From positions 27,422-91,421 of the forward strand of contig JBOFGV010000098.1 in the NCBI GenBank assembly GCA_051649305.1: a DNA stretch of 64,000 bases, written 5' to 3'. The notes beneath the pieces were generated by a model. That model saw nothing but the letters and a program-made list of their open reading frames with translations, searched no databases and was not told where the DNA came from. Position 1 is the stretch's first letter; the number at the start of each line of letters is the position of its first letter. Shown here in pieces: positions 8,300-17,474 of the stretch. A program made the translations under genes and the position numbers. The stretch comes from JADCCX01 sp051649305 (GTDB lineage: Bacteria; Pseudomonadota; Alphaproteobacteria; Rhizobiales; Beijerinckiaceae).

Positions 8300-8946
8300 T
8301 GGAAAACGCATTTACGCCCGAAGCATTGATGGAACGCGCCAAAATCCGGCTCTATCAAACCAGCCGTGATGCTCCGGAGGAAGCGGCCTTCTCGGACCAT
8401 GCCATTGCAGGCATGCAGCCAGATGTTGCCACGCTGGAAGCCGCAAAACCTGCTGCGGTGCTGATTCCCATCATGGCGCACGCAACCGGCGCGACACTGC
8501 TGCTGACACAGCGCTCAACAACGCTGCGCCAGCATTCTGGCCAGATCGCTTTTCCCGGTGGGAAGATCGATGCGAATGATGCAAACCCTCTCGAAGCTGC
8601 CTTGAGAGAGGCCGAGGAAGAGATCGGACTGTCGCGCCAGCACATCGCACCCCTTGGCTATCTCGCGCCCTATTTCTCTACCACCGGTTTTCGCATCACG
8701 CCTGTGGTGGCGCTGGTGATGCCGGACGCGCCGTTCCGGTTGAATGCGGATGAGGTTTCAGACATTTTTGAAACACCACTGTCGTTTCTGATGAACCCTG
8801 CCAACCATCAAACCCATGAAAGGGAATGGAAAGGCCAAATGCGACGATACTTTGCGATGCCTCATGAGGATCGCTATATATGGGGCGTTACCGCCGGTAT
8901 CATCCGCATGCTTTGGCTGAGGCTTTATGCTCCGCATCATTCTTGA
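8299..8946 (+). CDS. NUDIX hydrolase, CoA pyrophosphatase type
   Basis: A 215-residue enzyme. The NUDIX box is at residues 87-111 (GGKID...PLEAALREAEEEIGL) and is preceded by 'TTLRQHSGQIAFPGG', the extra signature of the CoA-diphosphatase subfamily. It should hydrolyse CoA or related nucleotide diphosphates. The gene is coupled to DUF1285 upstream and overlaps DUF6111 by 20 nt downstream. In many relatives a CCA-adding enzyme follows, but not here. Confidence 0.88.
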   Translation: MENAFTPEALMERAKIRLYQTSRDAPEEAAFSDHAIAGMQPDVATLEAAKPAAVLIPIMAHATGATLLLTQRSTTLRQHSGQIAFPGGKIDANDANPLEAALREAEEEIGLSRQHIAPLGYLAPYFSTTGFRITPVVALVMPDAPFRLNADEVSDIFETPLSFLMNPANHQTHEREWKGQMRRYFAMPHEDRYIWGVTAGIIRMLWLRLYAPHHS

Positions 8947-9196
8947 AGGCCTGTTCCTCTTTCTCCTGCCGTTTGCGGTGTTTGGGGTTTATCTCTTTGT
9001 GCGCGGTCAAAACCCGCTGCATCCCGGCGTCTGGTCGAAGAAGGCCTTGTCCTGGTTGACGATAGTGGCCTTGCTGCTCTGCGTCGCGGCCATTGTTTTC
9101 ATCGGTGCAAACCGCACCGTGATGCAGGGCACGATTATACCAAGCCATGTCGACAAGGACGGTCGCTTCGTGCCGGGGACTTTCAGGCAGCAGTAG
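8927..9196 (+). CDS. DUF6111 small membrane protein
   Basis: An 89-residue protein with two membrane helices (about residues 5-25 and 42-61) separated by 'RGQNPLHPGVWSKK', and a polar C-terminus ending 'HVDKDGRFVPGTF'. This pattern matches DUF6111, a small family found downstream of NUDIX genes in Rhizobiales. The function is unknown. Its 5' end overlaps the NUDIX gene, so it is probably translationally coupled. Confidence 0.82.
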   Translation: MLRIILEGLFLFLLPFAVFGVYLFVRGQNPLHPGVWSKKALSWLTIVALLLCVAAIVFIGANRTVMQGTIIPSHVDKDGRFVPGTFRQQ

Positions 9197-9201
9197 CGTC
9201 A

Positions 9202-9241
9202 TTGTCATTCCCCTCCGCTTCGCTCCGGCCGGGAATGACAA
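9202..9241. repeat. Dispersed palindromic repeat, short form (copy 1)
   Basis: Perfect 11-bp inverted ends (TTGTCATTCCC / GGGAATGACAA) flank an 18-nt centre containing CTTCGCTCCGG. The same ends and centre recur at 19716-19823 and, diverged, at 32849-32970. It sits between convergent genes and may also act as a terminator hairpin. Confidence 0.75.
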
Positions 9242-9248
9242 GGTTCAA

Positions 9249-9941
9249 TCACCAGGGGTGGACAGTGCCGTCCCAGCGGAAGAACTGGCCTGTCTGCGTC
9301 ATTTCAAGACGGTCCAGCAAGGCCACGAGACCAGCCGCACTTTCTGCCGGCGTGATGTCGGCACCATCGCCGCCCATGTCGGTCTTCACCCAACCGGGGT
9401 GAGCGAGCGCAACGATGATTCCAGCAGGTTTGAGATCAGTCGCCATGCCTTGCATAACCTTGTTCAGGGCGGCCTTGGAGGCGCTGTAGGCTATGCGACG
9501 GGAGCTTGAGGCGTTGGCATAGGTCAGTGATCCCATCTGGGTGGAGATGTTGAGAATGCGCGGTGCTTTCCCTTGTCTGAGATGCGGAAGAAAGGCCTGC
9601 GCAACGCGCAAGGGGCCAATCGTGTTCACAGCCAGGGTGGTCTGAAACGCCTGCAGGTCCACGTCCAGGGTTGTATCGCTCGTCTGACCAAGAATGCCGG
9701 CATTGTTGATCAGAACATCAACCGGCTCTTTGACCGAGACTGCAGCCCGCGTCACGGAACGGTCGTCAGCAATGTCCATTCCAATGATCATGGCCTGATC
9801 TTTTGGTGCCATCCGCAAGAGTTCCGGCACCTTGAACGGATCACGCACAGCAGCAATCACGCGGTCGCCGCGCGCAATCAGCACTTCTGCCAAGGCAAGC
9901 CCGATGCCCCGGTTGGCACCGGTTATGAGATAGGTTGTCAC
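9249..9941 (-). CDS. SDR-family oxidoreductase (C-factor-like)
   Basis: A 230-residue short-chain dehydrogenase. The cofactor motif TGANRGIG is at residues 7-14, NNAG at 79-82, and the catalytic Tyr153 and Lys157 are in YSASK. The arrangement resembles the CsgA/C-factor-like subgroup; the substrate is unknown. The start is GTG at 9941 with GGAG 8 nt upstream. It lies 5 nt after the LysR gene on the same strand, so the two are probably co-transcribed. Confidence 0.88.
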   Translation of the reverse strand: MTTYLITGANRGIGLALAEVLIARGDRVIAAVRDPFKVPELLRMAPKDQAMIIGMDIADDRSVTRAAVSVKEPVDVLINNAGILGQTSDTTLDVDLQAFQTTLAVNTIGPLRVAQAFLPHLRQGKAPRILNISTQMGSLTYANASSSRRIAYSASKAALNKVMQGMATDLKPAGIIVALAHPGWVKTDMGGDGADITPAESAAGLVALLDRLEMTQTGQFFRWDGTVHPW

Positions 9942-9946
9942 AATGC

Positions 9947-10846
9947 TTACTCCGCTGCGATGGCGGGAGGTGCCTCAGGCTCGCGGCCTGAGAGGTTATC
10001 AAGGCTGGAAATGATATGCTCGGCCAGCTTGTCCGCCAGCGGCGATGGCTCCAGCCGGTTGCGCATCAATGCGATCTTGACCGAAGGCAGCGCCGGGAAA
10101 CCATCTGACGGACCAAGCACCCGCATGCCGGGGCGGATGGCGCTTTCCGGCAGAACGGACACAGCAAGGCCTGCAGTTACGGTTGCGCCCACAGCGGTGG
10201 AGTTCCAGCTGGCATAGACAACGCGGAAGGGCTTGCCGATGCGCTCCAGCCGCTCTGTTGCCGCCTGCCGCCAGTTGCAGGTGGGGCGGCCCAGCGCCAG
10301 CGGCAGCGGGCTTTCCTCATGCACCTGCGAGCGGGCGGCAGTCACCCAGAGCAGGCGCTCATGGCGGATGACTTCTGCCGGTGCACGGTGATCGGAATGG
10401 GTGATGATCGCGAGATCAAGCTCGTTGTGATGAATGCGCTCCACAAGCATCGGTGTTGGCTCGCAGATGACCGTCACCTCCACCTTGCAATTGGTGCGGG
10501 TGAAGCGCGCCAGAATTTCCGGCAGGTAGCGGTCGGCATAATCATCCGGCACACCCAGCTTCACACGGCCGGAGAGCGCTGCATCCGTGAAGCTTAGTAT
10601 GCAGTCATGGTTGAGGCGAACGATGCGGCGCGCATAATCGAGCAAACGCTCGCCATCGTCAGTCATTTTCGAGGCGCGGCCATCCTTTTCAAAGATATCG
10701 CGGCCCACGCGCTCTTCCAGACGCTTCATTTGCATGGAGACCGCGGACTGGGTTTTGTGCACCACATCCGCCGCTTTGGTGAAGGAGCCGGTGTCCGCAA
10801 TCGCAATCAGCGTGCGCAACTGATCAATGTCCAGCAAATGTGCCAT
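9947..10846 (-). CDS. LysR-family transcriptional regulator
   Basis: A 299-residue regulator. The N-terminal winged HTH (residues 1-60) reads 'DIDQLRTLIAIADTGSFTKAADVVHKTQSAVSMQMKRLEE', followed by a substrate-binding domain to about residue 290. The ATG at 10846, preceded by GGGGGAT, was preferred to a start 13 codons upstream. The gene is divergent from the DUF1127 gene and upstream of an SDR gene on its own strand, so either could be its target. The effector is unknown. Confidence 0.9.
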   Translation of the reverse strand: MAHLLDIDQLRTLIAIADTGSFTKAADVVHKTQSAVSMQMKRLEERVGRDIFEKDGRASKMTDDGERLLDYARRIVRLNHDCILSFTDAALSGRVKLGVPDDYADRYLPEILARFTRTNCKVEVTVICEPTPMLVERIHHNELDLAIITHSDHRAPAEVIRHERLLWVTAARSQVHEESPLPLALGRPTCNWRQAATERLERIGKPFRVVYASWNSTAVGATVTAGLAVSVLPESAIRPGMRVLGPSDGFPALPSVKIALMRNRLEPSPLADKLAEHIISSLDNLSGREPEAPPAIAAE

Positions 10847-11018
10847 CCGGTATCCCCCAATCCTGTCTGTTGATGCCAGAAGCATGATATGTCATTTTTT
10901 GTGATGATCAAGCTCAATAACATTCGTTATGTGCATGTTTTAAGCTGTGGCATATTCAAGGTCGTGATCAGACAGCGTCATTGTGCTGTCTGGCATCGCT
11001 TTTCAAAAGGAGAAAGCC

Positions 11019-11390
11019 ATGACACATTCTGCATCAAGAGCAACAACGGGAACCGCAACCGGTACCACGTTCACCTTTGCACTGATTGGCATGGCTGTGC
11101 GTGGCGTCTCAAAGATCAGGACAGCGCTGAAAAACCGCCGCCAGATTGCGCAGTTGCATCAACTCGATGACCGCGCGCTGAAAGACATTGGCCTGCTCCG
11201 CACCGATGTTCACGCCGCGCTGGCAGAGCCGCTTTACCGCGATCCATCCCAGCATCTGGTGGATGTGGCCGGCATAAACCGGAGCGGCTCCAAACCAGCC
11301 TCCGGCCTCCAGACGCGGGACCTGAACCGTCTTCGACACCCTGATGCGGCTGTAAAGAATGTGATTTCCGGCGGAGCAGCTTGCGCCTGA
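11019..11390 (+). CDS. DUF1127 domain-containing protein
   Basis: A 123-residue protein. The DUF1127 (YjiS-like) core is at about residues 37-72: 'NRRQIAQLHQLDDRALKDIGLLRTDVHAALAEPLYRDPS'. DUF1127 proteins are small Arg-rich proteins. Members in other alphaproteobacteria affect phosphate or carbon metabolism and small-RNA-linked traits, but no role can be assigned here. A strong site (AAAAGGAG) precedes the ATG. It is divergent from a LysR gene and followed by a terminator. Confidence 0.82.
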   Translation: MTHSASRATTGTATGTTFTFALIGMAVRGVSKIRTALKNRRQIAQLHQLDDRALKDIGLLRTDVHAALAEPLYRDPSQHLVDVAGINRSGSKPASGLQTRDLNRLRHPDAAVKNVISGGAACA

Positions 11391-11420
11391 TCGCCCTAAA
11401 GTTCCAACAAACACCGATAG

Positions 11421-11448
11421 CCCCGTCTCTGCAAAGAGCGGGGTTTTT
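11421..11448 (+). terminator. Rho-independent terminator of the DUF1127 gene
   Basis: The stem CCCCG plus CTCT pairs with AGAG plus CGGGG across a one-base bulge and a GCAA loop, followed by TTTTT. Confidence 0.8.
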
Positions 11449-11688
11449 CGTGAGATGAAGGCCGGGACATCTCCACCGCAACGAGCGGAAGAGGGAATAG
11501 TGGTAGTTTGGCTCGCTTGGGATGATGAATGCCCCGGCGCTTGACCCCGGATGACAAACTCTCCGGTGTCGTTCCGCAAGAGCCGGTTGTCCGTCCCATC
11601 CTCAGATACCGTTTGCGCATAGCGGCGGCTGCGATGGTGTTTCGCATCTAGGAATTAATTCTTTATTTGTCAAGCAAATTCCACCACC

Positions 11689-11790
11689 GTCATTGCGAGC
11701 GCAGCGAAGCAATCCAGCCGGAACTTGCCGCATTCCGTATGGCTGAAAGCGCGTGCTGGATTGCTTTGTCGCTTCGCTCCGCGCAATGAC
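11689..11790. repeat. Dispersed palindromic repeat, GTCATTGCG family
   Basis: The ends GTCATTGCG and CGCAATGAC are inverted. Inside them GCGAAGCAATCCAG and CTGGATTGCTT are a second inverted pair, around a centre of about 40 nt. This is the 'not-so-random' intergenic repeat style common in alphaproteobacteria. It is a different family from the GTCATTCCC repeats in this window. Confidence 0.75.
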
Positions 11791-11878
11791 AGCAGCGAAC
11801 GATCAAAACAGCCAGTGCCGTTTACCATCCTGTCCAAATCAATACGCTTGCGTAACGATTCTGCGGTAAAACCCCAGC

Positions 11879-12229
11879 ATGTCGGTCGAGCTGCGTCATT
11901 CCCACGCCCTGCATCTGCTGCACGATGTTGCCCTGCAACAGGTGCGCGATGGCGGGCACGATCTTTCCAACCGTCAGCTCGCCATCCTGATGACGATCTA
12001 TCTGGATATTCCGCCGCACACCGTGCGTGGTCTGGCGCAGAAGCTCAATGTCACCAAGCCGGTCATCACCCGCGCTCTTGATGCTATGGGTGAGATGGAT
12101 CTTGTGGCGCGCCGCCGTGATCCGGCTGACAAGCGCAATGTCATCGTGCAAAGAACGGTTCAGGGTTCCCTTTATCTCGAAAAACTGGGAGACCTTGTGA
12201 TCACGAAAGCAAAAGAACTGCCTCTATGA
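11879..12229 (+). CDS. MarR-family transcriptional regulator
   Basis: A 116-residue winged-helix protein. The recognition region is 'TVRGLAQKLNVTKPVITRALDAMGEMDLVARRRDPADKRNVIV' (about residues 48-90), the standard MarR HTH plus wing. It is shorter than typical MarR proteins because the outer dimerisation helices are reduced. Its stop overlaps the start of the NlpC/P60 gene (ATGA), so it probably regulates its own operon with the peptidase. The ligand is unknown. Confidence 0.85.
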   Translation: MSVELRHSHALHLLHDVALQQVRDGGHDLSNRQLAILMTIYLDIPPHTVRGLAQKLNVTKPVITRALDAMGEMDLVARRRDPADKRNVIVQRTVQGSLYLEKLGDLVITKAKELPL

Positions 12230-13047
12230 CATCACCGGACCGCCGCTTCACACCTGTTGTCTCACCGGACTTTGCGCCCCGCCCCATGCGCATTTGCGCA
12301 GGCATTGTGCCGCTGCGGCCCAACCCCGGCTGGGACACCGGCATCGATACGGAACTGGTGTTCGGTCAGGAGGTCACGCAGTTTGATGAGATGGAAGGCT
12401 GGGCCTACGTGCAGGCCGCTCGCGATGGCTATGTCGGCCATCTGCCACTGAATGCGATTATCGCGCGCGGCCAACCGGCCACACACCGGGTGACGGCACT
12501 TCGCACCTACATTTATGCCGGGGCATCGATCAAGGTGGCGGAACCGCTGCTGATTCCTGAAGGCGCTGAACTCACCGTGGTTGGCAGCAAGGACAGTTTT
12601 GCCGTGCTGGATACCGGCGGGCATGTCTATGCTGATCACATCGCGCCGGTTGACGTGCTGAAGCAGGACTATGTCAGCACCGCCGAGCATTACATCAACA
12701 CGCCTTATCTCTGGGGCGGTTGCACCAGCGTGGGGCTGGATTGTTCCGGCCTTGTGCATGTGGCGCTGTGCATGGCGGGCATTGCTGCGCCGCGTGACAG
12801 TGACATGCTGGAGCGGTTCTTTCCCGTCGAAGTGCCCATCACAGAAACGCTGTCTGGCCTCAGGCGGGGCGATGCGATTTTCTGGAAAGGCCATGTTGGC
12901 CTGATGCGCGACGCTGACACTTTGCTGCACGCCAACGGTCATCACATGAGCGTGGCCAGCGAGCCAGTGCGGGAAGCGGTTGCGCGCATCAAGGCGAAGA
13001 GCTTTGGCGCTGTGACCTCGATCAAACGCCTGAGCGCGCCTGCTTGA
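12226..13047 (+). CDS. NlpC/P60 family peptidoglycan endopeptidase with SH3 domains
   Basis: A 273-residue protein. Residues 20 to about 140 hold two SH3b-like segments ('GWAYVQAARDGYVGHLP', 'FAVLDTGGHVYADHI'). The catalytic domain has Cys173 in LDCSGL, His223 in KGHVGL and His235 in LLHANGH. These enzymes cleave D-Glu-meso-diaminopimelate bonds in stem peptides. No classical signal peptide is visible, as is common for this alphaproteobacterial subgroup. Its 3' end overlaps the convergent rnhA by 26 nt. Confidence 0.9.
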   Translation: MTSPDRRFTPVVSPDFAPRPMRICAGIVPLRPNPGWDTGIDTELVFGQEVTQFDEMEGWAYVQAARDGYVGHLPLNAIIARGQPATHRVTALRTYIYAGASIKVAEPLLIPEGAELTVVGSKDSFAVLDTGGHVYADHIAPVDVLKQDYVSTAEHYINTPYLWGGCTSVGLDCSGLVHVALCMAGIAAPRDSDMLERFFPVEVPITETLSGLRRGDAIFWKGHVGLMRDADTLLHANGHHMSVASEPVREAVARIKAKSFGAVTSIKRLSAPA

Positions 13048-13465
13048 CGCCTTCGCGGGCGAGCTCATCCGCCCGCTCGTTCAATTCGTTTCCAGCGTGG
13101 CCCTTCACCCAGTTCCATTGAATACTGTGCTGGCGCGTGGCTTCATCCAGCCGCATCCAGAGTTCGGCGTTCTTCACCGGCTTCTTGTCCGCTGTCTTCC
13201 AGCCGTTGCGCTTCCAGCCGTGAATCCACGTCATGATGCCCTGGCGCACATACTGGCTGTCGATGTTGAGGTTCACCTCGCAGGGCCTTTTGAGGGCTTC
13301 CAGCGCCACGATGGCCGCCATCAATTCCATGCGGTTGTTGGTGGTGTCGGGTTCTCCCCCAAACAGCTCCTTGCGGTTGCTGCCGGAGATGAGAATGACG
13401 CCCCAACCGCCGGGGCCGGGGTTGCCGGAGCACGCTCCATCCGTCCAGATCTCTACACTGCTCAT
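13022..13465 (-). CDS. rnhA: Ribonuclease HI
   Basis: A 147-residue enzyme with all four catalytic acids: Asp9 (WTDGACSGNPGPGGWG), Glu47 (NRMELMA), Asp69 (LNIDSQYV) and Asp133 (RADELA), plus the His of KGHAG at 123. It degrades RNA in RNA-DNA hybrids. It is the last gene of ispH-thrB-rnhA, overlapping thrB by 4 nt. The length is normal for the family. Confidence 0.97.
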   Translation of the reverse strand: MSSVEIWTDGACSGNPGPGGWGVILISGSNRKELFGGEPDTTNNRMELMAAIVALEALKRPCEVNLNIDSQYVRQGIMTWIHGWKRNGWKTADKKPVKNAELWMRLDEATRQHSIQWNWVKGHAGNELNERADELAREGVKQARSGV

Positions 13466-14430
13466 CGGCTGATGCCGTATTCAGCCGGGTTGCTCACCTT
13501 CTGGTGCGTGCGCAACCGGCGGTAATACGCCATGGGATCATGAGGCTTCACCAGCGCACCCGGCGGCACATTCAGCCAGTCGTACAGGCGCGTCAGCATG
13601 AACCGGATAGCAGCACCCCGGCACAGCACGGGCAGGGCATCCACCTCAGCCTGTTCAAGCGGCCGCACCTTTTCATAGCCTGCTATGAGTGCGCGGCCCT
13701 TGGTCTGGTTGAAGGAATAATCCGGCTCAAAGCACCATGCGTTCAGGCAGATCGCAAGATCATAGGCGAGGAAATCATTGCAGGCGAAATAGAGGTCGAT
13801 GATGCCCGAGAGATGGCCTTTAAGGAAAAACACATTATCAGGAAAGAGATCGGCATGGATGACGCCTGAAGGCAGCGCCTTTGGCCAGCGCTCGTGCAGG
13901 TAGAGCAGTTCCTCATCGGCAAAACCATAAAGGCCGGATTGCACAGAATTCGCAGCCGGGCCGCAGCGCTCCAGCAGCGGACGCCAGCCGTGGGGTGCCA
14001 GCGCATTGATGCGGGAATGCGATGTGAAGTCCCGCCCCGCATGGTGCAGCCGCGCCATCGCTTCACCCAATTGTCCGCATTGCTCCACACTGGGGCGACG
14101 CACGGAAAGGCCTTCGAGAAAGGTCACGAGCACAGCAGGGCGGCCAGCCAGACGGCGCAGCGCCTTCCCATCCCGCGCCTTTACAGGCAGCGGCGTGTTG
14201 ATGCCGCCAGCGGAGAGATGAGTCATCAGCGAGAGGAAAAACGGCAGGTCCGCCTCGTTCACGCGCTTTTCGTAGAGCGTCAGGATGAAACGACCGGCGT
14301 CGGTTTCCAGCAGATAATTCGAGTTCTCAACCCCCTCGGCAATGCCCTTGCAGGAGAGCAACTCGCCAATGTCATAGCCCGCCACAAAGGCCGCCAGTTC
14401 TTCATCGGGCACATCGGTATAGACAGCCAT
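13462..14430 (-). CDS. thrB: Homoserine kinase (type II, aminoglycoside-phosphotransferase fold)
   Basis: A 322-residue kinase of the ThrB type used by Rhizobiales, not the GHMP type. The catalytic loop HADLFPDN is at residues 192-199 and the metal-binding Asp at 211-212 (SGIIDLYFA). It phosphorylates homoserine for threonine synthesis. It overlaps ispH by 1 nt and rnhA by 4 nt, an order conserved in the group. Confidence 0.95.
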   Translation of the reverse strand: MAVYTDVPDEELAAFVAGYDIGELLSCKGIAEGVENSNYLLETDAGRFILTLYEKRVNEADLPFFLSLMTHLSAGGINTPLPVKARDGKALRRLAGRPAVLVTFLEGLSVRRPSVEQCGQLGEAMARLHHAGRDFTSHSRINALAPHGWRPLLERCGPAANSVQSGLYGFADEELLYLHERWPKALPSGVIHADLFPDNVFFLKGHLSGIIDLYFACNDFLAYDLAICLNAWCFEPDYSFNQTKGRALIAGYEKVRPLEQAEVDALPVLCRGAAIRFMLTRLYDWLNVPPGALVKPHDPMAYYRRLRTHQKVSNPAEYGISR

Positions 14431-15395
14431 CAGGCGCTCGCTTCTCTCAGCTGGCGCGGCAGGGGAAAGAACACGCTTTCATCCGCTGTCGAGACTGTTT
14501 CAACTGATACCGTGTAGCGCTCGGCAAAGGCATCGATGATCTCTTCCACCAGCACCTCAGGCGCGGAGGCTCCTGCCGTGATGCCAAGGCTGCGGATGGA
14601 GCCATAGAGCGCCCAGTCGATATCTGTAGCGCGCAGCACCAGTTGCGAGACGGCACAACCTGCGCGCTCCGCCACTTCGCGCAGGCGCTGCGAGTTCGAT
14701 GAGTTGGGAGAGCCGACCACCAGCAGCGCATCCACCTCAGGGGCCACACGCTTCACGGCTTCCTGCCGGTTGGTGGTGGCGTAGCAGATGTCTTCCTTGT
14801 GTGGGCCGACAATCTCCGGGAAGCGGCTCTTGAGGGCGGCCACGATGTCAGCCGTATCATCCACCGAGAGCGTGGTCTGTGTGACGAACGCGAGGTTGCG
14901 CGCATCCCTCGGGCTAAGGCTTTCCACATCGGCGAGGGTTTCCACCAATGTCACAGCACCATCGGGCAACTGCCCCTTCGTGCCCTCCACCTCCGGGTGG
15001 CCTGCATGGCCAATCATGATGAGGTCACGCCCGCGCCGGTGGTGCAATTCTGCCTCGCGGTGCACCTTCGTCACCAGCGGGCAGGTCGCATCAATCGAGA
15101 ACATGTTGCGGCGTCCCGCCTCCTCAGGCACGGACTTCGGCACGCCGTGGGCCGAGAAGATGACGGGCGCAGTGGTGTCGGGAATCTCATGCAATTCCTT
15201 CACAAAAACCGCACCCTTGGCCTTCAAGCCTTCCACGACATATTTGTTGTGCACAATCTCGTGGCGCACATAGACCGGCGCGCCGTACTGGCTCAGGGCT
15301 TTTTCCACCGCATCAATGGCGCGGACGACGCCAGCGCAAAAGCCGCGCGGGGCGCAAAGCAGGATTCTCAGGGCGGGTTTGCCGGTATCAGACAT
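14430..15395 (-). CDS. ispH: 4-hydroxy-3-methylbut-2-enyl diphosphate reductase
   Basis: A 321-residue [4Fe-4S] enzyme that makes IPP and DMAPP in the last step of the MEP pathway. Seen are 'LCAPRGFCAGVVRAID' with Fe-S Cys20, 'SIDATCPLVTKVHREA', and 'VGSPNSSNSQRL'. The ATG at 15395 begins at the family's usual N-terminus; an upstream in-frame start at 15497 would add 34 unrelated residues. Confidence 0.96.
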   Translation of the reverse strand: MSDTGKPALRILLCAPRGFCAGVVRAIDAVEKALSQYGAPVYVRHEIVHNKYVVEGLKAKGAVFVKELHEIPDTTAPVIFSAHGVPKSVPEEAGRRNMFSIDATCPLVTKVHREAELHHRRGRDLIMIGHAGHPEVEGTKGQLPDGAVTLVETLADVESLSPRDARNLAFVTQTTLSVDDTADIVAALKSRFPEIVGPHKEDICYATTNRQEAVKRVAPEVDALLVVGSPNSSNSQRLREVAERAGCAVSQLVLRATDIDWALYGSIRSLGITAGASAPEVLVEEIIDAFAERYTVSVETVSTADESVFFPLPRQLREASA

Positions 15396-15599
15396 ATGCC
15401 GGATGTGACGGCTCGCCGCCGGATCGTCAAGCGGCGAAAACGACGAAGGCTGATTTTGCCAAAGCTTAGGGAAATCACCTATCGAAAAGTCCGGCAAGCG
15501 TGCTTATGTGAGTTATGCCGCTGACTGTTGTCTTGCAACGGCTCCCCATTACAACGACAATATCTTTCCTGCCATTTCCAAAGTGGACCCGACTTGACC

Positions 15600-17474
15600 A
15601 TGGCTGATGCTGCCCACAGTTCCGATCTCATCCATCAGGCCGTTGTCTTTTTGGGCGCTGCCGCGATTGCCGTGCCGGCTTTCCGCTTTGCCGGGCTTTC
15701 CGGCATTCTGGGCTATCTCGTCGCGGGCATAGCCATTGGACCATCAGGCTTTGCCTATTTCACGGACCCCGGAACCCTCTTCACCATCGCAGAAGTCGGC
15801 GTGGTGATGTTCCTCTTTGTCATAGGATTGGAGCTGAAAGTCTCGCAGCTCATCGCCATGCGGCGTGATATCGCCTGGCTCGGCGGCCTCCAGATGATCC
15901 CGACGGCGCTGGTGCTGACGGCTGCGCTCATCGCGTTTGGTATGGTCTGGAATGCGGCGCTTACGGTTGGCATTGCGCTCGCTCTTTCCGCAACGTCCAT
16001 CGCCCTGCAAATCCTGCAGGAGCGTGGGCACATGCAACATGTCTATGGCAAGAAGACCTTCTCTATCCTGCTGTTTCAGGATCTCTCGGTGGTGCCGATT
16101 CTCGCCATCGTGCCCTTGCTGGCTGTTGGCAGTGCTGCCCCCAAGGACACCATGGAAACAGTGCTGGCCATCGCCAAGGCTGTGGCTGCCATCGGCGCGA
16201 TCATCCTTGCCGGGCGCTATCTGCTCAATCCTATGTTCCGCTTTCTGGCGCGCCTCAACAGCCACGAGATCATGACCATCGCGGCCCTGCTGGTGGTGCT
16301 GGGGGCTGCTGTGCTGATGAGCTTTGTCGGCATGTCGATGGCGCTGGGCGCATTTCTCGCTGGCATGCTGCTGGCGGAATCCAACTTCCGGCATGAGCTT
16401 GAGGCGGATATCGAGCCCTTCCGTGGTCTGCTCCTCGGTCTGTTTTTCATGTCCGTCGGCATGCTGATTGACCTTGGATTTGTGCGCCAGAATTTCGTGC
16501 TGGTGATTGCAGCAACTGTTGGTCTGATCTCGGTCAAGTTCATCATCTGCGCGCTGATCGGCATCATCGAGAAAGCGCCTGCCACCTCCTATCTCAGGGC
16601 TTCCAGCGTGCTGACACCGGCGGGTGAATTCTCGTTCGTCATTCTGCCTGTGGCTGGAACGCTTGGCATTCTCACCGGCAACCATCAAAAACTCTTCATG
16701 GCGGTTGCGGCTTTTTCCATGCTGCTGGGGCCATTGGTTTCAAAGGCCGTGGATGTCTATGTGCAATATCTGGAGCGCACAAAAAATCTTGCAGGGCCGC
16801 GTATTGACGAAGACTTTGACGGTGCCAATGGCAAGGCGCTTGTCATCGGCTTTGGCCGCTTCGGCCAGATCGTCAACCAGATGCTGCTGACATCCGGCAC
16901 GGATGTTACCGTCATCGACAACGACATCGAGATGATCGAGGCGGCAGGAGGTTTCGGCTTCAAGGTTTACTACGGTGACGGCCAGCGGCTCGATGTGCTG
17001 CGCGCAGCCGGTGCTGAAAAGGCCGAGATCATTTGTCTGTGCGTCGACAACCAGGATGCCGCTGTGACGATGGTCGAGATCATCAAGCACAATTTTCCGC
17101 AGGCCCGCTTGCTGGTGCGCGCCTATGATCGCCGCCATGCCATCACCCTCATGCGGCTGGAGCCGGATGTGGTGATGCGCGAGGTGTTTGAATCTGCTCT
17201 CAGCTTTGGTGGCGCGGCGCTGAAAGCGCTGGGCCGCACGCGAGAGGAAGCCGAAGCCATGCTGGAGGATGTGCGCAAGCGGGACCTCGCGCGGTTGCAG
17301 CTGCAGCTCGAAGGTGACATCAAGTCAGGCTCGCATCTCAACCACAAGGAAGCGGTGCGCCAGAGCGTCAAGCCAGCGCCGCTCATCCAGCCAGCCCAGA
17401 AATCAACGGCGCTTTCGCCTGAAACACAGGAAGTGTTCGATCAGGCGGCAAAGGCAGCCGGGAAAGCCAACTGA
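15600..17474 (+). CDS. Kef-type K+/H+ antiporter (CPA2) with TrkA-N domain
   Basis: A 624-residue protein. Residues 10 to about 385 are a 12-13 helix CPA2 exchanger ('FVIGLELKVSQL', 'MSMALGAFLAGMLLAESNFRHE'). A RCK/TrkA-N domain follows, with the NAD-binding 'ALVIGFGRFGQIVNQMLL'. This is the YbaL/KefB/KefC layout and suggests nucleotide- or glutathione-gated K+ efflux; no KefF/KefG-like partner is adjacent. The ATG at 15600 was preferred over a TTG at 15528. Its stop overlaps the MATE start (TGATG). Confidence 0.9.
   Translation: MADAAHSSDLIHQAVVFLGAAAIAVPAFRFAGLSGILGYLVAGIAIGPSGFAYFTDPGTLFTIAEVGVVMFLFVIGLELKVSQLIAMRRDIAWLGGLQMIPTALVLTAALIAFGMVWNAALTVGIALALSATSIALQILQERGHMQHVYGKKTFSILLFQDLSVVPILAIVPLLAVGSAAPKDTMETVLAIAKAVAAIGAIILAGRYLLNPMFRFLARLNSHEIMTIAALLVVLGAAVLMSFVGMSMALGAFLAGMLLAESNFRHELEADIEPFRGLLLGLFFMSVGMLIDLGFVRQNFVLVIAATVGLISVKFIICALIGIIEKAPATSYLRASSVLTPAGEFSFVILPVAGTLGILTGNHQKLFMAVAAFSMLLGPLVSKAVDVYVQYLERTKNLAGPRIDEDFDGANGKALVIGFGRFGQIVNQMLLTSGTDVTVIDNDIEMIEAAGGFGFKVYYGDGQRLDVLRAAGAEKAEIICLCVDNQDAAVTMVEIIKHNFPQARLLVRAYDRRHAITLMRLEPDVVMREVFESALSFGGAALKALGRTREEAEAMLEDVRKRDLARLQLQLEGDIKSGSHLNHKEAVRQSVKPAPLIQPAQKSTALSPETQEVFDQAAKAAGKAN

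Larger units (their letters stand above)
11391..11878. other. Gene-free region with terminator and dispersed repeat
   Basis: 488 nt without a convincing gene. It contains the terminator at 11421-11448 and a palindromic repeat at 11689-11790. The open frames here lack codon structure and homology I can recognise. The MarR gene promoter should lie in the last 90 nt. Confidence 0.5.

Noticed and set aside
15744..16688. 314-residue open frame on the minus strand opposite the Kef-type antiporter
   Set aside because: Charged, His/Gln-rich antisense of membrane-helix codons; no domain and no ribosome site.
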